From the NCBI GenBank assembly GCA_946894095.1, contig OX335641.1:8636501-8700500 (forward strand): DNA of 64,000 nt. The letters are read 5' to 3'. The notes beneath the pieces were generated by a model, which made no database searches, was not told the DNA's origin, and saw only the letters and a list, made by a program, of their open reading frames with translations. Positions 44,290-55,704 of the stretch are shown here, in pieces. Source of the stretch: Incurvaria masculella (lineage: Eukaryota; Arthropoda; Insecta; Lepidoptera; Incurvariidae). Numbering within the stretch: the first letter of the stretch is position 1; each line of letters begins with the position of its first letter. Made by a program: the position numbers and the translations under genes.

Positions 44290-44480
44290 CTATTGCGGCT
44301 TAGACCAGATTTGACCAGACCAGGTGACATATAATTTTACATGGTCTCCCAACCATAAAACGACTTGCGTTCGTGACGAAACACACTTATCTAACTTAGA
44401 AAGAGAAGGAAATTGGTACAGGAACGCATCTCGGATTGAACGTGTTACCTTTAAGCATACGATTAGCAAAGAGCTAAGAA
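44290..44480 (-). repeat. tRNA-headed SINE, 5' half
   Basis: Plus strand TACATGGTCTCCCAACCATA, CGTTCGTGACGAAACACACT, CTTAGAAAGAGAAGGAAATT and GGATTGAACGTGTTACC are reverse SINE blocks, the last being the B-box side. The A-box side follows as GAGCTAAG near 44475. Confidence 0.65.
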
Positions 44481-44932
44481 CCGCTGTGCAAGCAAACACA
44501 CAGACGTTTAGATAGGCGTACAGAAAGACGCCAAACGTGGATTATATGTGTCAGCTCCCAGGCTATATGACAGTGGGCCCGTGCCCGTGTTGTGGGCTCG
44601 TGCTAAATACTCGTGACAATTTGTACTGAATTTTCACTTGTCGCCTCGACTGATTTATTTGCAGTATTTTTCTACGTTTCACCATGTTTTTCGAAATTGC
44701 AATAGTATTGTATAACCAATTATCTTGAAAAGCCATTGCGAAATAGCTCTTCAACATTCGTTAAGTGTATCTGCTTTCGTTCGTACAATATTGTTTTTTA
44801 CTATTATGAAACCATTAGAAGCAACATCTTCCTTGCGCCCATATGAAATAGGTTATCGCTTTTTTTTTTATTTTAAAGTTTTGCTATGAAACCATGCTGC
44901 CGTTTTTTCCACCACGAGCAGGACGGCATGTT
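44481..44932. other. Spacer, nothing identified
   Basis: No supported gene or repeat. Confidence 0.45.
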
Positions 44933-45307
44933 TTAAGGTCGGCCCATAAGCACCTGAAAATTTCGCCTCCCATACAAACGTAGTTTACTAATAATTTGAA
45001 AACCACTGTTCCAACTTACTTGATATTTGGTATCTAATATTAGGCTACAAATATCTGTGTCTTTATGCCTTTGTTTTTTCGGTAAATGTATTCTGGGTCA
45101 AACCACAGAGAAAACAAAATTCGTATGAAGATTTTCTTTTTGCATTCATTTCATTCGGTTTGGATTTTTCAAAAAAACAAAAGCAAGCAAACACAGATAT
45201 TTGTTACCTGATATTAGATATTAAATATCAATTTAATTGGAATAGCGGTTTCCAAATGATTAGTAAACTACGTTTGTATGGGGAGCATAGCTTACGGGCG
45301 TTCTTAA
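44933..45307. mobile_element. TIR element with terminal TTAA, copy 1 (~375 bp)
   Basis: Left TTAAGGTCGGCCCATAAGCA, CTCCCATACAAACGTAGTTT, ACTAATAATTTGAAAACCAC; right in reverse complement TTAAGAACGCCCGTAAGCTA, CTCCCCATACAAACGTAGTT, TACTAATCATTTGGAAACCG. Match extends over about 110 bp. Both outer ends are TTAA, the target of piggyBac-type elements, though the terminal CCC typical of that family is not seen. A second copy is at 54240-54774. Confidence 0.7.
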
Positions 45308-45639
45308 CGTCGCTATTTCGTCTTGACATTCTAAATGTGGATCGGTAATCTCCGATTCAAGTCCGTGGATTACTACGGACTTCCAACATTTATATGCGTG
45401 TGTATGTAACTATATGGGTATTTTCTTTAAACGTCTTGTTCTGTACTTGTTGCAAGACTTCAATCAAGTAGTCGCGAACTGTGCCCCATATAGCTGGATA
45501 CCATACATCCACCCTGAATCTTCTTATAAATGAGTATTTTGACGCAAATATTAAGGCACAATTGAAGAATTCATCAACGTTGAATTTACGCCTACTTCCG
45601 TAGATTCAGCTTCCTTGAATGCTTCATAGGGTTCAGTAC

Positions 45640-45895
45640 ATTCAGTACACAAAGGGTGCGAGCGAAACCCTAGGCCTCCGCTGTCCATCCGTCCGCCTTA
45701 GTGGGTCTGTATCTCATGAACCGGAATTGGTAGACAGCTGAAATGTATACAGAGTGTGCATTTCTATTGCCGATATAAGAGGAATTACTAAAAATAAAAA
45801 ATTAAGAGCCCCGTACAAGAAGTTTTTTTTTTGTATTTAATCTTGTACGATGGTGTTGAACCCTTCGTCTGAAAGTCCAACTCGCACTTGGCCGT
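45640..45895 (+). repeat. GTCC-core dispersed repeat, degenerate copy D
   Basis: CCTCCGCTGTCCATCCGTCC, GGTCTGTATCTCATGAACCG, GCTGAAATGTATACAGAGTG, TTGAACCCTTCGTCTGAAAG and CTCGCACTTGGCCG follow in the order of copies A to C. Only two GTCC-like units remain. Confidence 0.75.
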
Positions 45896-48800
45896 TTAAA
45901 AAAAAAGATATGTTTTCAATTATGCTGGTAGTTACTATTATTGTCATAAACTGTCGCACGTGCCATGAATTATAGAATTTTGTGAATTCATATTAATTTA
46001 TTGCTTTAACCAGTTTTTTCTTCATATAATAATCGGTAAATACTTACTGTTAATGTTACACAAAAATAAATAAGTTATTAACACAAACGAGTACATCTGT
46101 ATATCTGTAAGTATCTTAGACTAAGAGGACGTTGAAAAAATTACCAGCAGAGTTTCTTGCCAGTTCTACTTCACTGGGATTACTGAACTGGCTAATGAAA
46201 AAAAAAGACAAATCACAGTGCAGTGTACTGCCCATGGATTATGAATAAACAATTAACATTTTTTTAAACAACAATTGTTGATAATACAAGTCTAGGTTAG
46301 GTTAACTAATTATAAATTATAGGAAAAGAAAATTATTTTCCAGGTACGAAATAACTAAAATCATAAATAACGAAAGGTTTTTTCTCTCCCCGCACCCGCA
46401 CTTCAGATTCGCATTTTTCGTAGTTTCTGTTTACGAAATCTCCATCGCTAATTCTTATAAAAATTAGTAATGATCAGCCAACAGAAAATTGTACGTCTTG
46501 GTGATGGCACCTGTCCACAGTTTACATGCGAGGGAGGACTTATTGCCTAAAGTCAATATCTTCCAATCGACCCGATTACGGGACAAAATTATATAGGTAG
46601 CAACAAAAGAAAAGTAACCTAAGATTGCTTAGCCTACATACGAGTGAGAAGAAGTATCAATAAATCGGTTAAATTTTATTTAAAACCAGACTATTGCTGG
46701 CGTTTCCGCCTACGGGCGTTAGATACACCTTGACTGATATTCACCGTCACTGCTCATGGCCCTGATGACGCATTGAAATGTGCATAGCCTTAAACCATTC
46801 CATGTATGACATAACCTTACCAGTAAAACATACTTATAAATTGATGCAGTAGATATCGATATCAAAGCGCACAAATATAAAATTCACTGAACACTATATA
46901 TTTTTTTGTCTACTTCACAAAATATAATAAAAATATCATATAATTATAAAAATAATATAATTAATAATATATAAATAATGTCCGTTCGAGCGGTAAAGTG
47001 AACGTTAGTGACGTTGCCTTTCAATTCAATTGCCATGGCTCCGCCCGAAGTAATATCTGATGTAAAAATGTCTGGTTTTCCTAGCATTGCTTCCTCCTCT
47101 TTCCCACTGCTGACTACTTCGGAGATTGAGCGTTATAGCAAGATTGAATATTATTGATGCGAAGGATCATTGTCGAACTTCAGTACCACGTGATAAAAAC
47201 TGGATCCAAAATGGGTAATTGGTTCTCAAGGTAAAAGTTTACAGGCAGGCAGAAAACAGACGCTAGACATAGGATTTTAATTAGTGATCTGGATGTGAGA
47301 TTGTTCTTCTCATTATAAAATATATCTGTCAGACTGGTACAGTGGCGAAAGTAATGATATATCTATAAGTTGTACTTAGTCCCTACCTACAAAGGTAGGA
47401 TGATTACTTAATTACATATTTATATCAACTTTTTCACAAGCTGTCCCCATTATAAATTGCATTTATGCCATTTATTTCAATGAAGAACTTCTTCGTAATC
47501 GCCATAAGGTCCCAAAATAGCATATCCATCGACCTAATTAAGAGGGTATGTGCGCTCGTTACTGTATCTGCTATGACTCCCCAAAAATTGAAATTTACTA
47601 GCGATAACTATATTAGCGAGCACACTACACAGTTATGTATTTAATATCATAAATCACTTTTTGAGACAAAGTGCAAAAATTTGCTTATCGTAAATGGCAA
47701 CTTTTGCGCCATCCTCAGTTTCATCTACGCGATTCCAGCTTATTATTTTTTATAATTGTTTAATGACATTTAATACACTGCCAAATTATGTGCTGACCAC
47801 TCAAGTTATAGTTTCTAACTTCCTACGTTTGAGGAGTTATAGCAGAAATAAGTACGAACGACTTTGGCGTCATAGTCTACTTTGACGCACACATCACCTA
47901 TAAGCATTTAAATGAATAATTATAATTTTGGAAGTTTTTTTTGCAAAGTATCTCCAACTCAATGTTTTACTTAATGGAATAAGTATTTAATAAAAGAGTA
48001 TCAAAAAATGCGCATAGTAACGTTTCTTTTCATCTGATTTTGTGCGATTTTGTTAAATTATCTGATATTAGTTGGATTCGTTTTCATTTGTTTATCTTGT
48101 GTATTAATATATTTATGTGTGTGTGTTAAAAACAAATGAAAAAATAAAAAAAGTCTTGGCTACCTATATATTAGCTGCGAACACCAAACAGATGTACATT
48201 AGAGTAAAAGCTACACTTTATAATGCCCTATTGTAAGAACAGTACTTAGAAGTTTTAGACTCATAAAAGTTTTATCTCTGCAGAGAATTAAGCAATACTC
48301 ACGTAAAAAGCACTACTTTAACAAAAACGATAAATCAAACCGTCAAACGAAAGAATTACGACTTTTAATCGATACTTAAATACATTGTAGGCTAAAATCT
48401 ATTCACTTTTGGACCGCTAACGTCTTAATGGTCCATAAAAACTATTCCAGTCGATTTATGTACATCAGCTCATGACTTACTATTTCGTAATGCGTCTAGG
48501 CTCCTTTGGCGATAAGAAGTGTGAGAAAACGCATTGTTTTTAGTTAAAAGTTGCGCCTTTTATGTTTACTACACATCTTCTTTGTTACAATTGTAAACCG
48601 ATTCCTAAAAGCGGAACTTGGTTATAATAACATAATCTTTAAATTATGAAAAGTTGTCCTAGATTTTATCGGTTGTCCGCGTATAACTTCTTGCTTTAAT
48701 ATACATATACATGAGCCTGTCTAATTGCATAAAAAATACCAATTTAACATTTTTTTAAATACAATACAGAACTAAATTGTACAACGCCGCAATATTTATA

Positions 48801-48899
48801 TCCTAACTATCTATTACCATGTAGCCAACTAATAAAAGAGTTAAAGGTAAGAACTTAGATGCTATATGACGTCTCTCGATAAGCTCTCACACACACATA
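45896..48899. other. AT-rich spacer with a possible LINE 3' UTR
   Basis: Around 46135-46220 GCAGAGTTTCTTGCCAGTTC then TACTTCACTGGG resembles the 3' UTR block seen at 33240 and may be another LINE end. Otherwise no supported gene; GGTTAGGTTAAC near 46293 is a short telomere-like match. Confidence 0.4.
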
Positions 48900-49110
48900 T
48901 TGTTGCATCTAAACAGGGTTAACCAACGGAAATTAGTGGGAGCAATAACAGGACAACCCCTTTACATAGACTTTACATTATACAGAATAACAGACAACCG
49001 TCTGTGTCGTTGCGATATAGAGGCAGCAAAAACACGCGCCCATGTTATATTGAATGTAATGCAGGAGCACGGCCAACCAACGGGCACATCTCCTAGGTCA
49101 CTAAGGGCCA
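48900..49110 (+). pseudogene. Non-LTR retrotransposon RNase H / C-terminal fragment
   Basis: The frame reads LNRVNQRKLVGAITGQPLYI, DFTLYRITDNRLCRCDIEAA, KTRAHVILNVMQEHGQPTGT, SPRSLRA. Features typical of the end of RNase H-bearing LINE polyproteins are visible: V-x-x-(I/L)TG-x-x-L near the start, a D-x-x-LCR-C zinc-knuckle-like piece, AHVI in place of the usual HV(M/I)LEC, and the G(T/S)PRSL near the C terminus. Key cysteines are missing and there is no upstream RT, so it is a relic. MITE family B copy 2 interrupts it at its 3' side. Confidence 0.65.
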
Positions 49111-49266
49111 TTTTCACCTACTGCTGATTATTTGAATCGCCACATGTTAAGGGCCTTTCTTAGCAGCTTGCAATCGATATCTGTAAAAGATAATCAGCAC
49201 TTTAGTAATAAATGCCCTTTAAGAGTTGATTAAAATAAATCAGCATTTGGTGAAAACCAGGCTTAG
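49102..49266. mobile_element. MITE family B, copy 2
   Basis: CTAAGGGCCATTTTCACCTA and the reverse-complemented right end CTAAGCCTGGTTTTCACCAA form the inverted ends, each followed by a TGCTGATTA block. The interior GTTAAGGGCCTTTCTTAGCA, TTGCAATCGATATCTG and AGATAATCAGCACTTTA match copy 1 at 3343-3504. Confidence 0.8.
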
Positions 49267-50934
49267 GTTCCTAAATTACCCAACCCAACTAACTAACTAA
49301 CTCCCTTAAAGACTTTTATCTAACTTTATTAAATTTAATATATTATTACCATATAAATATGTCACAAACCATCTAACAAAATAAAAAAACATTATGAGCT
49401 TGGAAAAAATCTTAAAATAAGCGTTAAACTATATCAAAATAATTTATAAAACAGTCTAAATAATTGTATTTATTCTAAACATAATAGAGCAATAATTTGA
49501 AACGATTTCAATTACTCGTACCATAATAACTAATATGGATTTAATAAAAAACGTAGTCCCGATGGGTCTTATTTCTTGACAAAAGATGACATCGGAAGAT
49601 TAATATGGTCATTTAAATGATAGTCTGTCGAGAGTCCGTCACGAAGGAGCATAATCAACCAATCAAGTGGTTCTAAAGCCTCTAATTATAATCCTAAATA
49701 TCCGTACAGTAAATATTTTCAACCGGAGACAACAAGAGGATAGAGCCTACCTACCATCACCGGGCAAACTTGTCATGCTTGAATACATCAGAAAGGCGTG
49801 GAGTCGCAGAAAAAAACATTTAGTAAAACATCAAGTTCCTAATGACTTCCAATGTTTATTCCCGTCCCCATACATATTGGTCACGTAACCTCATCGAAAT
49901 ATATGATGACCGCGTTCTCAATACTGTTCTAGGTTCAGTCTGCTGTGTAGTAACCTGGTCTGATGTTGTAAGGGTAATAAATGTCCCTCCTAAATAAACT
50001 ATGTAAATAAATAAACTTATACACTTGCTTCCTTTATGAGCACAAGTACTATCAACTGGATTGAAAATATCGACAAAATGTTCAATGCCGCTGCTGCGAC
50101 TTTGTTTTTGTCTAATGCTATGGTACCTATTGATTTTGATAACCTGGAATTAATCGAAAATCGTAATGCTGCAACGACAAATTAACAATGAGAAGAAAGA
50201 GAAGAATTATTAGTTCTAAGTATGTATACTAATTGTGTCTACTCCATAGATTTTCTGATAAATCCTCGTATGGATGACTCACTGGTGATATTGTATGCAG
50301 TCAAATTGTACGCTTGTATTGGTGCTTTTACGCATGTGATTGTTCGTCAGTAAAGGGGAAGAGAAAAATGTTGAAATATTGCTCATGTGTACATAGATGT
50401 TATCTGTTGCATCATATTCGGTTGCAGTACAGAGTGCTTTAATACATTTAAATGGACAATTGTGTAGTTATCTATTTGTATTTAATGAGCTTATGTTAAG
50501 CGGAAAAGGTTTATCGTTTTCCATATTTTTATATTTTTACTTAAAATATTTGTACCACTCCTAATTAATGCCAACGACACCTAATGGAAACTAGGTGAAG
50601 TACCTAGAAAAAAGTTCCTTACCCTACATTCGCCTGGAGCAGCTTCTTAGGAGAGGCTGCTTATGGGAAGAACGCCCGGGCGGACCAGCATTAAACAGTG
50701 TCCAAAGCCCTGCAGCTAACCACATTGTGACACTACGAGCCCACAACAGCCAGATCCGTAGTTCTGGCTACGTGGCCATGATCGGATCATTCAGACCTTA
50801 TAGGAAATATACATAATTAAGTACATCTCAGCACGTTTTCGCCGCGCCATTTTTCTTATATAACTGTAACAGCAAGTATGTATTACAACACTTGCATAGA
50901 GTCCATAAACTTTAAGGCAAGGAATCCACATAAA
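49267..50934. other. Spacer with a small SINE fragment
   Basis: At 50035-50150 the plus strand shows CTTTATGAGCACAAGTACTA, TCAACTGGATTGAAAATATC and ATGCTATGGTACC, a reverse SINE body fragment. A plus frame at 50595-50816 and another at 49667-49888 have no recognisable motif. No supported gene. Confidence 0.45.
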
Positions 50935-51110
50935 ACGGTTGGTCTAATTCCTTAGTCACTAGGTGAAAGGATTAATCCCGAGCGGATGGGTACCATCGCT
51001 TTGAATGAATGAAGGTCGAATCAGCTATAAAAAATATCCATGTAATCGATCCACTTAAAAGACATCGAATACCTTCTTTATATTGCCCGGATACAGTGAA
51101 ATGAATGTAA
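50935..51110 (+). repeat. SINE body fragment, diverged
   Basis: AATTCCTTAGTCACTAGGTG, ATTAATCCCGAGCGGATGGG, TACCATCGCTTTGAATGAAT then GAAGGTCGAATC, and TTCTTTATATTGCCCGG follow the SINE body order. Confidence 0.6.
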
Positions 51111-51119
51111 ACCGAGGAC

Positions 51120-51240
51120 AATTTTCGGTCGAAAACGGTCACCCATCCAGATCCCGACCGCAATATTTGCTTCACCTTGAATATCGAACTGCAAGACGTC
51201 ATGCGACTGGACTACTGCAACTGGGCTATGACGCCTACAA
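51120..51240 (-). repeat. 5S-type SINE head fragment, inverted to its neighbour
   Basis: The reverse complement gives TTCGATATTCAAGGTGAAGC, GGTCGGGATCTGGATGGGTG then ACCG, the 5S A-to-C box region of the SINE head. It lies back to back with the plus-strand body fragment at 50935-51110. Confidence 0.65.
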
Positions 51241-51424
51241 ATATTTTGTCCTGTATGTTATTTTGCTTATTTATATGCACTAAAGCAGACACTACAAGAA
51301 TGGGTCTATTGCTGATAAATCCTTAAATACGTTTTTCGTCTGTTATATCAATGTTGCAAATGCCTTTCAAGAGACCGTTCCTATTTTGAATTTTTAATTA
51401 CGATCTATTTTCTCTCATAAATTA

Positions 51425-51695
51425 CTAGATGATGTACCTGGCTCCACTCGGGTCAATGTCGTTTTGGACTAATTGATTTACTATCGCCGAATTATTTCCT
51501 GGATATTATATCAGATCCTCGAACAAACTTGAATTCCATATTCCATTGTTAAATGTTTACTACAAAATGTAGCCGATGTCCTAATCTAGACAGTTCAGAC
51601 TATTTGCCGAGATTTATCAAATCGATTCAGCGGCTTAGACGTGAAAACGCAACAGACAGATATGGTTACGTTTGCATTTATAATATTAGTATAGA
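51425..51695 (-). mobile_element. Short non-autonomous Helitron (271 bp)
   Basis: On the minus strand it begins TCTATACTAATATTATAAAT at 51695 and ends with CTAG at 51425, with A before and T after, the Helitron target rule. Near the 3' end, ACCCGAGTGGAGCCAGGTAC is the relic of the GC hairpin. GAATTATTTCCTGGA is shared with the 37343 element. The start TC-TATACTAATATTATAAA is, from memory, common among lepidopteran Helitrons. Non-coding. Confidence 0.75.
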
Positions 51696-51867
51696 TTGTT
51701 CTGTTAAGTCCAAAAGGCAATGGCACTCTTACAAGTAGTCCTACAGTCAGTCAGTTATGCAATCAAATGTATTGATTACTAAAATTATTAAAATACTTAA
51801 GTCCCTGTGAAACTGTTCCGAATATATAATAATACCTGTTTTTGCGAACTATCCACATCTTGAATAA

Positions 51868-52168
51868 CCGGCCAAGTGCGAGTCGGACTCGCACACGAAG
51901 GGTTCCGTACCATCGTAGAAAAAAAAAAGAAAAAAATCACGTTTTTTGTATAGGAGCCCCCTTTAATTTTAATTATTTTTTATTCTTACCTATTTGTTGT
52001 TATAGCGGCAAAATAAATACACACTCTGTGAAAATTTCAGCTGTCTACCTGTTACGGTTACTGAGATACAGCCCTGTGACAGACGGACAGACGGACGGAC
52101 GGACGGACGGACGGACAGCGGAGGCTTAGTAATAGGGTTCCGTTTTCACCCTTTGGGTACGGAACCCT
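51868..52168 (-). repeat. GTCC-core dispersed repeat, copy B
   Basis: Complete copy in minus orientation: CCGGCCAAGTGCGAGTCGGA then CTCGCACACGAAGGGTTCCG at the left, GTAACTGAGATACAGCCCTG, (GGAC)n, GGCTTAGTAATAGGGTTCCG and GGTACGGAACCCTAA at the right. A 95-codon plus frame across it is an artefact of the repeat. Confidence 0.85.
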
Positions 52169-53494
52169 AAAAACTGAAATGCCTTATGATTGATCTTCCT
52201 GCTCCATCTTAGAACACTCCAGAGCATCTTTTTTTTTTTCATTTTACAAACTGCTTGCACTACGTGATATCAACGCATAATTAGTGTAACGACTTCCACA
52301 AACCACGGATATGAGGCAATCGAGTGATCTAAATGGGACAGGCTTTATACAGACACCTCCAACCTGCCGCGTCTGTCTGGTGCGGTGAGTCACAGACGCC
52401 AGCGACGCGGCGCTCGGTGGAACACTTTCTCACGTTGACTGTAAAAAAACTAGGAGTAAACAAGAGTTGTTGAACTAACGACTTAGGTTTGGTGGTAGTG
52501 CCCGCTTGGGAAACGTCCTGGGTGGTAGTTAGACCATTATTGCATGGACATCATTGTAATTTGAAGTATGTGCTTGTACCGTAGTTGTGTGAAATATTGT
52601 ACATATTCGTTTGTGTAGTAATTTTGTTTGAAATTGACCGCTTTCTTAACCTTAAAATTGTTAAGTAAAATATAAATTTGATTTCATGAAGATAACTTTA
52701 AACCGATTCGTATTATAGGTGGAATACCTAGCTTGATTTTTCTTTTTAAATTTATTTATAGTTAGCAGTTAGTTATATTGTTTTTAAAGTTAGAATCACA
52801 TTTATATCAATTTTAAAATCAGAACGTTCAAACTCAGCAATAATAGCTTTAGTATATAAAATAGAGCGCTAAATGTGTTAACATCAAATCGGTTTTAATG
52901 GAAAGGGAAATTTGTCCTATGGGCTTTACTAATAAATCTAAATCAATCTCCGGAATACATATACTATGCTTTGTCGTTTGCATTGACATGCAATTTAAAT
53001 TTGGATAATAAGGGACAAAACATGTTACGACTAGTCCGGGAATGTTCTGTGTTCATTAGTAACAGTTATGAAGTCCCAAATTTGTGATAGATTTCCATGA
53101 AAGTTAGGTTTAAATTTGACTCAGTTAAGTTTAAGACTAAGAGATTTTGATTTTGTGATAAGAATTGATTTCATTCAGTTCCATTAGTGATATTCATTTT
53201 CCAAGTGATATGATATTTTATTATTTACTTTAAATAACGAATACTTATTTTGTAACTTCAAAAATTTTAAAGATGCATTCATGTTCTAGGTATATTTAGA
53301 ACCTATAACAGTAAATATCTGATACTCGTATTCTGTGTTCAAACTTGTTTTATGTTTTAATATTCATAATATTTCTGTAATTTGAGAACACACATAATTT
53401 GAGAAGACATTTTTAAATATAGTAAAATGTTGTTTTACTCACATCCTTATCAAACTGGACGAAATCGGTTCTCATGACGCCCTTAAGGTTTGTT
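52169..53494. other. Spacer with one GC-rich hairpin patch
   Basis: At 52340-52440 the sequence becomes GC-rich (CGCCAGCGACGCGGCGCTCG). GCGTCTGT and ACAGACGC (about 52369-52398) form a short inverted repeat. No frame or motif identifies it. The rest is AT-rich and empty. Confidence 0.45.
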
Positions 53495-53635
53495 TTTTTA
53501 TGTGACTGGACATGGATGGCTAATACCACATCTACTGTTATGATATGAGCCCATCACACTTCATTGGAACGAGGTACCGTGCCAGGACCTTCCTTTTATT
53601 ACACAGCTACATTGAACGGTGGCCGCTTCGTCAGA
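53495..53635 (-). repeat. SINE 3' fragment
   Basis: Plus strand: TTATGTGACTGGACATGGAT, GGCTAATACCACATCTACTG, GCCAGGACCTTCCTTTTATT, ACAGCTACATTGAACGG. Reverse of the SINE 3' end. Confidence 0.75.
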
Positions 53636-54331
53636 CTTAGCTGGTTTACTTGGGGTCCGTGGGGTACTAGTGTCTTAAGGAAAAATGTTGATGAAGATGA
53701 ATTATGGAAATAAATACTTATTATTGATTTTTCCAACCTGTAAGACAATCTTTTAAATATTACATAAAAGGTAGTATTATAAAATATCCATATAAAAGTA
53801 CGTTCTGGCGAAATGATTTTTAGAATTTGTAAAACATATGCGCTCATAATTCTGAAAATTATTTGGCCATAATTTATGTGGCTTAATTTATGTTTTTAAT
53901 TAATATATGCTTCAAAGTATTTTACTTGTTTTTGTCGTTTGAAAGAAAGTTTGAATGGGCTGGACAGATTCGGAACCCCGCTAATTTCATCCAAATCGGT
54001 AGGGTTTTTATTTTATTTATTTTTTTCCTTTGACGCTAAGATATAAAAGGTGTAATGAAGCGTTTCGAACAGGGTCTGCATGTGTTTAGTTCCCGCACCG
54101 CGGCAGTGGAACGGTATCGCTGCAAGCGGTGCGCCGTGCGTCACCAACCTGCCTTGGGACTGCCGGGGACAAAGAGTGCTCGCTCACAGAGCACTGATCA
54201 CTACGCAAGCAGAGACTAACATATGTGCCTTGTAGGTTCCGACACATATGAATGGCCGATAGGCTTTGCTCCCCATACAAACGTAGTTTACTAATCATTT
54301 GAAAGTCACCGTTCCATTTTTATTAATATTT

Positions 54332-54563
54332 ATTTTAATAAAATATTTTAAATTTTAATATTTAGTTTGAAGGCTTACCGCGCGTGTGAGGAGCAGGAGG
54401 ACGTGCTGCTCGACGTTTCGGAGCCTCACATGGGCTCCATCTTCAGTAGTTTCGAAACGTCGAGCAGCATGTCCTGCTCTTTACACGCGCGGTAAGCCGT
54501 CAAACTAAATATTATAGTTATGTCCCGCGTAAGTTTTAAAATATTGATATTATATATTATATT
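54332..54563 (-). mobile_element. 232-bp palindromic insertion with hammerhead-like core
   Basis: A perfect 16-bp direct repeat, ATTTTTATTAATATTT, flanks the insertion (54316-54331 and 54564-54579), in line with target duplication at retroposition. Inside, arms of about 65 bp (AATATTTAGTTTGAAGGCTT, ACCGCGCGTGTGAGGAGCAG and the reverse) enclose a loop. The arms carry GCTGCTCGACGTTTCG on both sides. Size, palindromic layout and the ribozyme-like core resemble terminal repeats of Penelope-like elements or small ribozyme-bearing retroelements (inference). Non-coding. Confidence 0.55.
54400..54446 (-). ncRNA. Hammerhead-ribozyme-like motif
   Basis: On the minus strand: CTGAAGA (54446-54440), one T, stem GGAGCC (54438-54433), loop CATGTGA, stem GGCTCC (54425-54420), GAAA (54419-54416). 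After that comes CGT, an 8-nt loop, and ACG followed by TC as the possible cleavage site. CUGANGA, a paired stem II and GAAA are the hammerhead core. One base (T at 54439) is extra between the core and stem II, and stem I would need a large internal loop. Activity is doubtful; the motif itself is clear. Confidence 0.45.
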
Positions 54564-54774
54564 ATTTTTATTAATATTTTATTATATCTGATATCAGACA
54601 AAAAATATCTGTGTCTTCACGTTTTGACTCATGCAGCCACAGATACTTGTTTCCTGAATTTAGACACCAAACATCAAGCAAATTGGAACAGTTGTTTTCA
54701 TATGATTAGTAAACTATGTTTGTATGGGGAGCATAGTTTTCTGATGCTTACGGGCCCACCTTAAGAGGATATTG

Positions 54775-55704
54775 AGGTGATCCTGTTCCATACAATTGTT
54801 GTTATTGTTTTATTGTATTCATAATCCCACTGCACTCGGCTTTTCATATTCACACACAGCCTTCACGGATACATACAAATCGTATGCAATATTGTTGGTA
54901 ATTCCTTTTTTATATTTATAAAATTATTTAAATTTTTAAATTATCTTGAGCTTTCTCGTACATATCTGGCACTTTTTTGTTTATTAACCGAAAAAAAAAT
55001 ATTTTTACATTAATTTGGATAATAGTCTTGCATAAGGTTTATATTCAATTTATAATTGCGTAGTTATATGCTAGATATTAATTATTATTTGACATTTAAG
55101 CATGTAAATCGTTGTAAAACCTCTATCTCTGTTAAGTGTACACCTCTGTCAAATTAAGGCTGAGAAGCTGAGGTGCTGACCGAATTTCACCTACAGAGAG
55201 TGGAGGTTAATATAGTGTTGATAACATTGAGATTTAGCATTAGTCACATAAACCGTAATATTGCATCAGACCGGAGGTGGTTCTGCCTTTTATTTTGGGG
55301 TCAAACTGTGTTCAATGTATTATGGATACTCAAATGTGTCATACTTATGTTTCTTTGTTTCGGGAATGGGAACTGTGGTTACGGTTAATTGAATTTGGGT
55401 ACGATTCCATACCATAATGGGGCCTTTACGTAATGTCATATTTTTTATTTGCAATATTGCGGTTTCTCGGTGCACGATGTCGCCGGAGGTCCTGATGTCC
55501 AGGTCATTCATTCCTTCCATCCATCTTCTGGAGTGAAGTTAGACAGTCCGTCAACTCAGGACACCGAAGCGGTTCTAATGATGCCTCCATCGAAATGCCT
55601 CCATGCAGTAAGATCAGCATCGCGAACTTCTCTCGATTTTTTAGTAGCTCCATACAGATCCTATTTGATCTGTAAGGAGCACATGATCTACTTGGTTATG
55701 GTTA
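54775..55704. other. Spacer; region next to LINE fragment
   Basis: No supported gene. The plus frame at 55449-55718, just upstream of the RT fragment, has no recognised motif and may be degenerate LINE sequence. Confidence 0.4.

Larger units (their letters stand above)
54240..54774. mobile_element. TIR element with terminal TTAA, copy 2, split by an insertion
   Basis: TGCTCCCCATACAAACGTAG, TTTACTAATCATTTGAAAGT at the left and the reverse set at the right (ATGATTAGTAAACTATGTTT, GTATGGGGAGCATAG, CTTACGGGCCCACCTTAA) match copy 1 at 44933-45307. The interior is broken by a 232-bp insertion at 54332-54563. Only the right end keeps TTAA. Confidence 0.7.
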
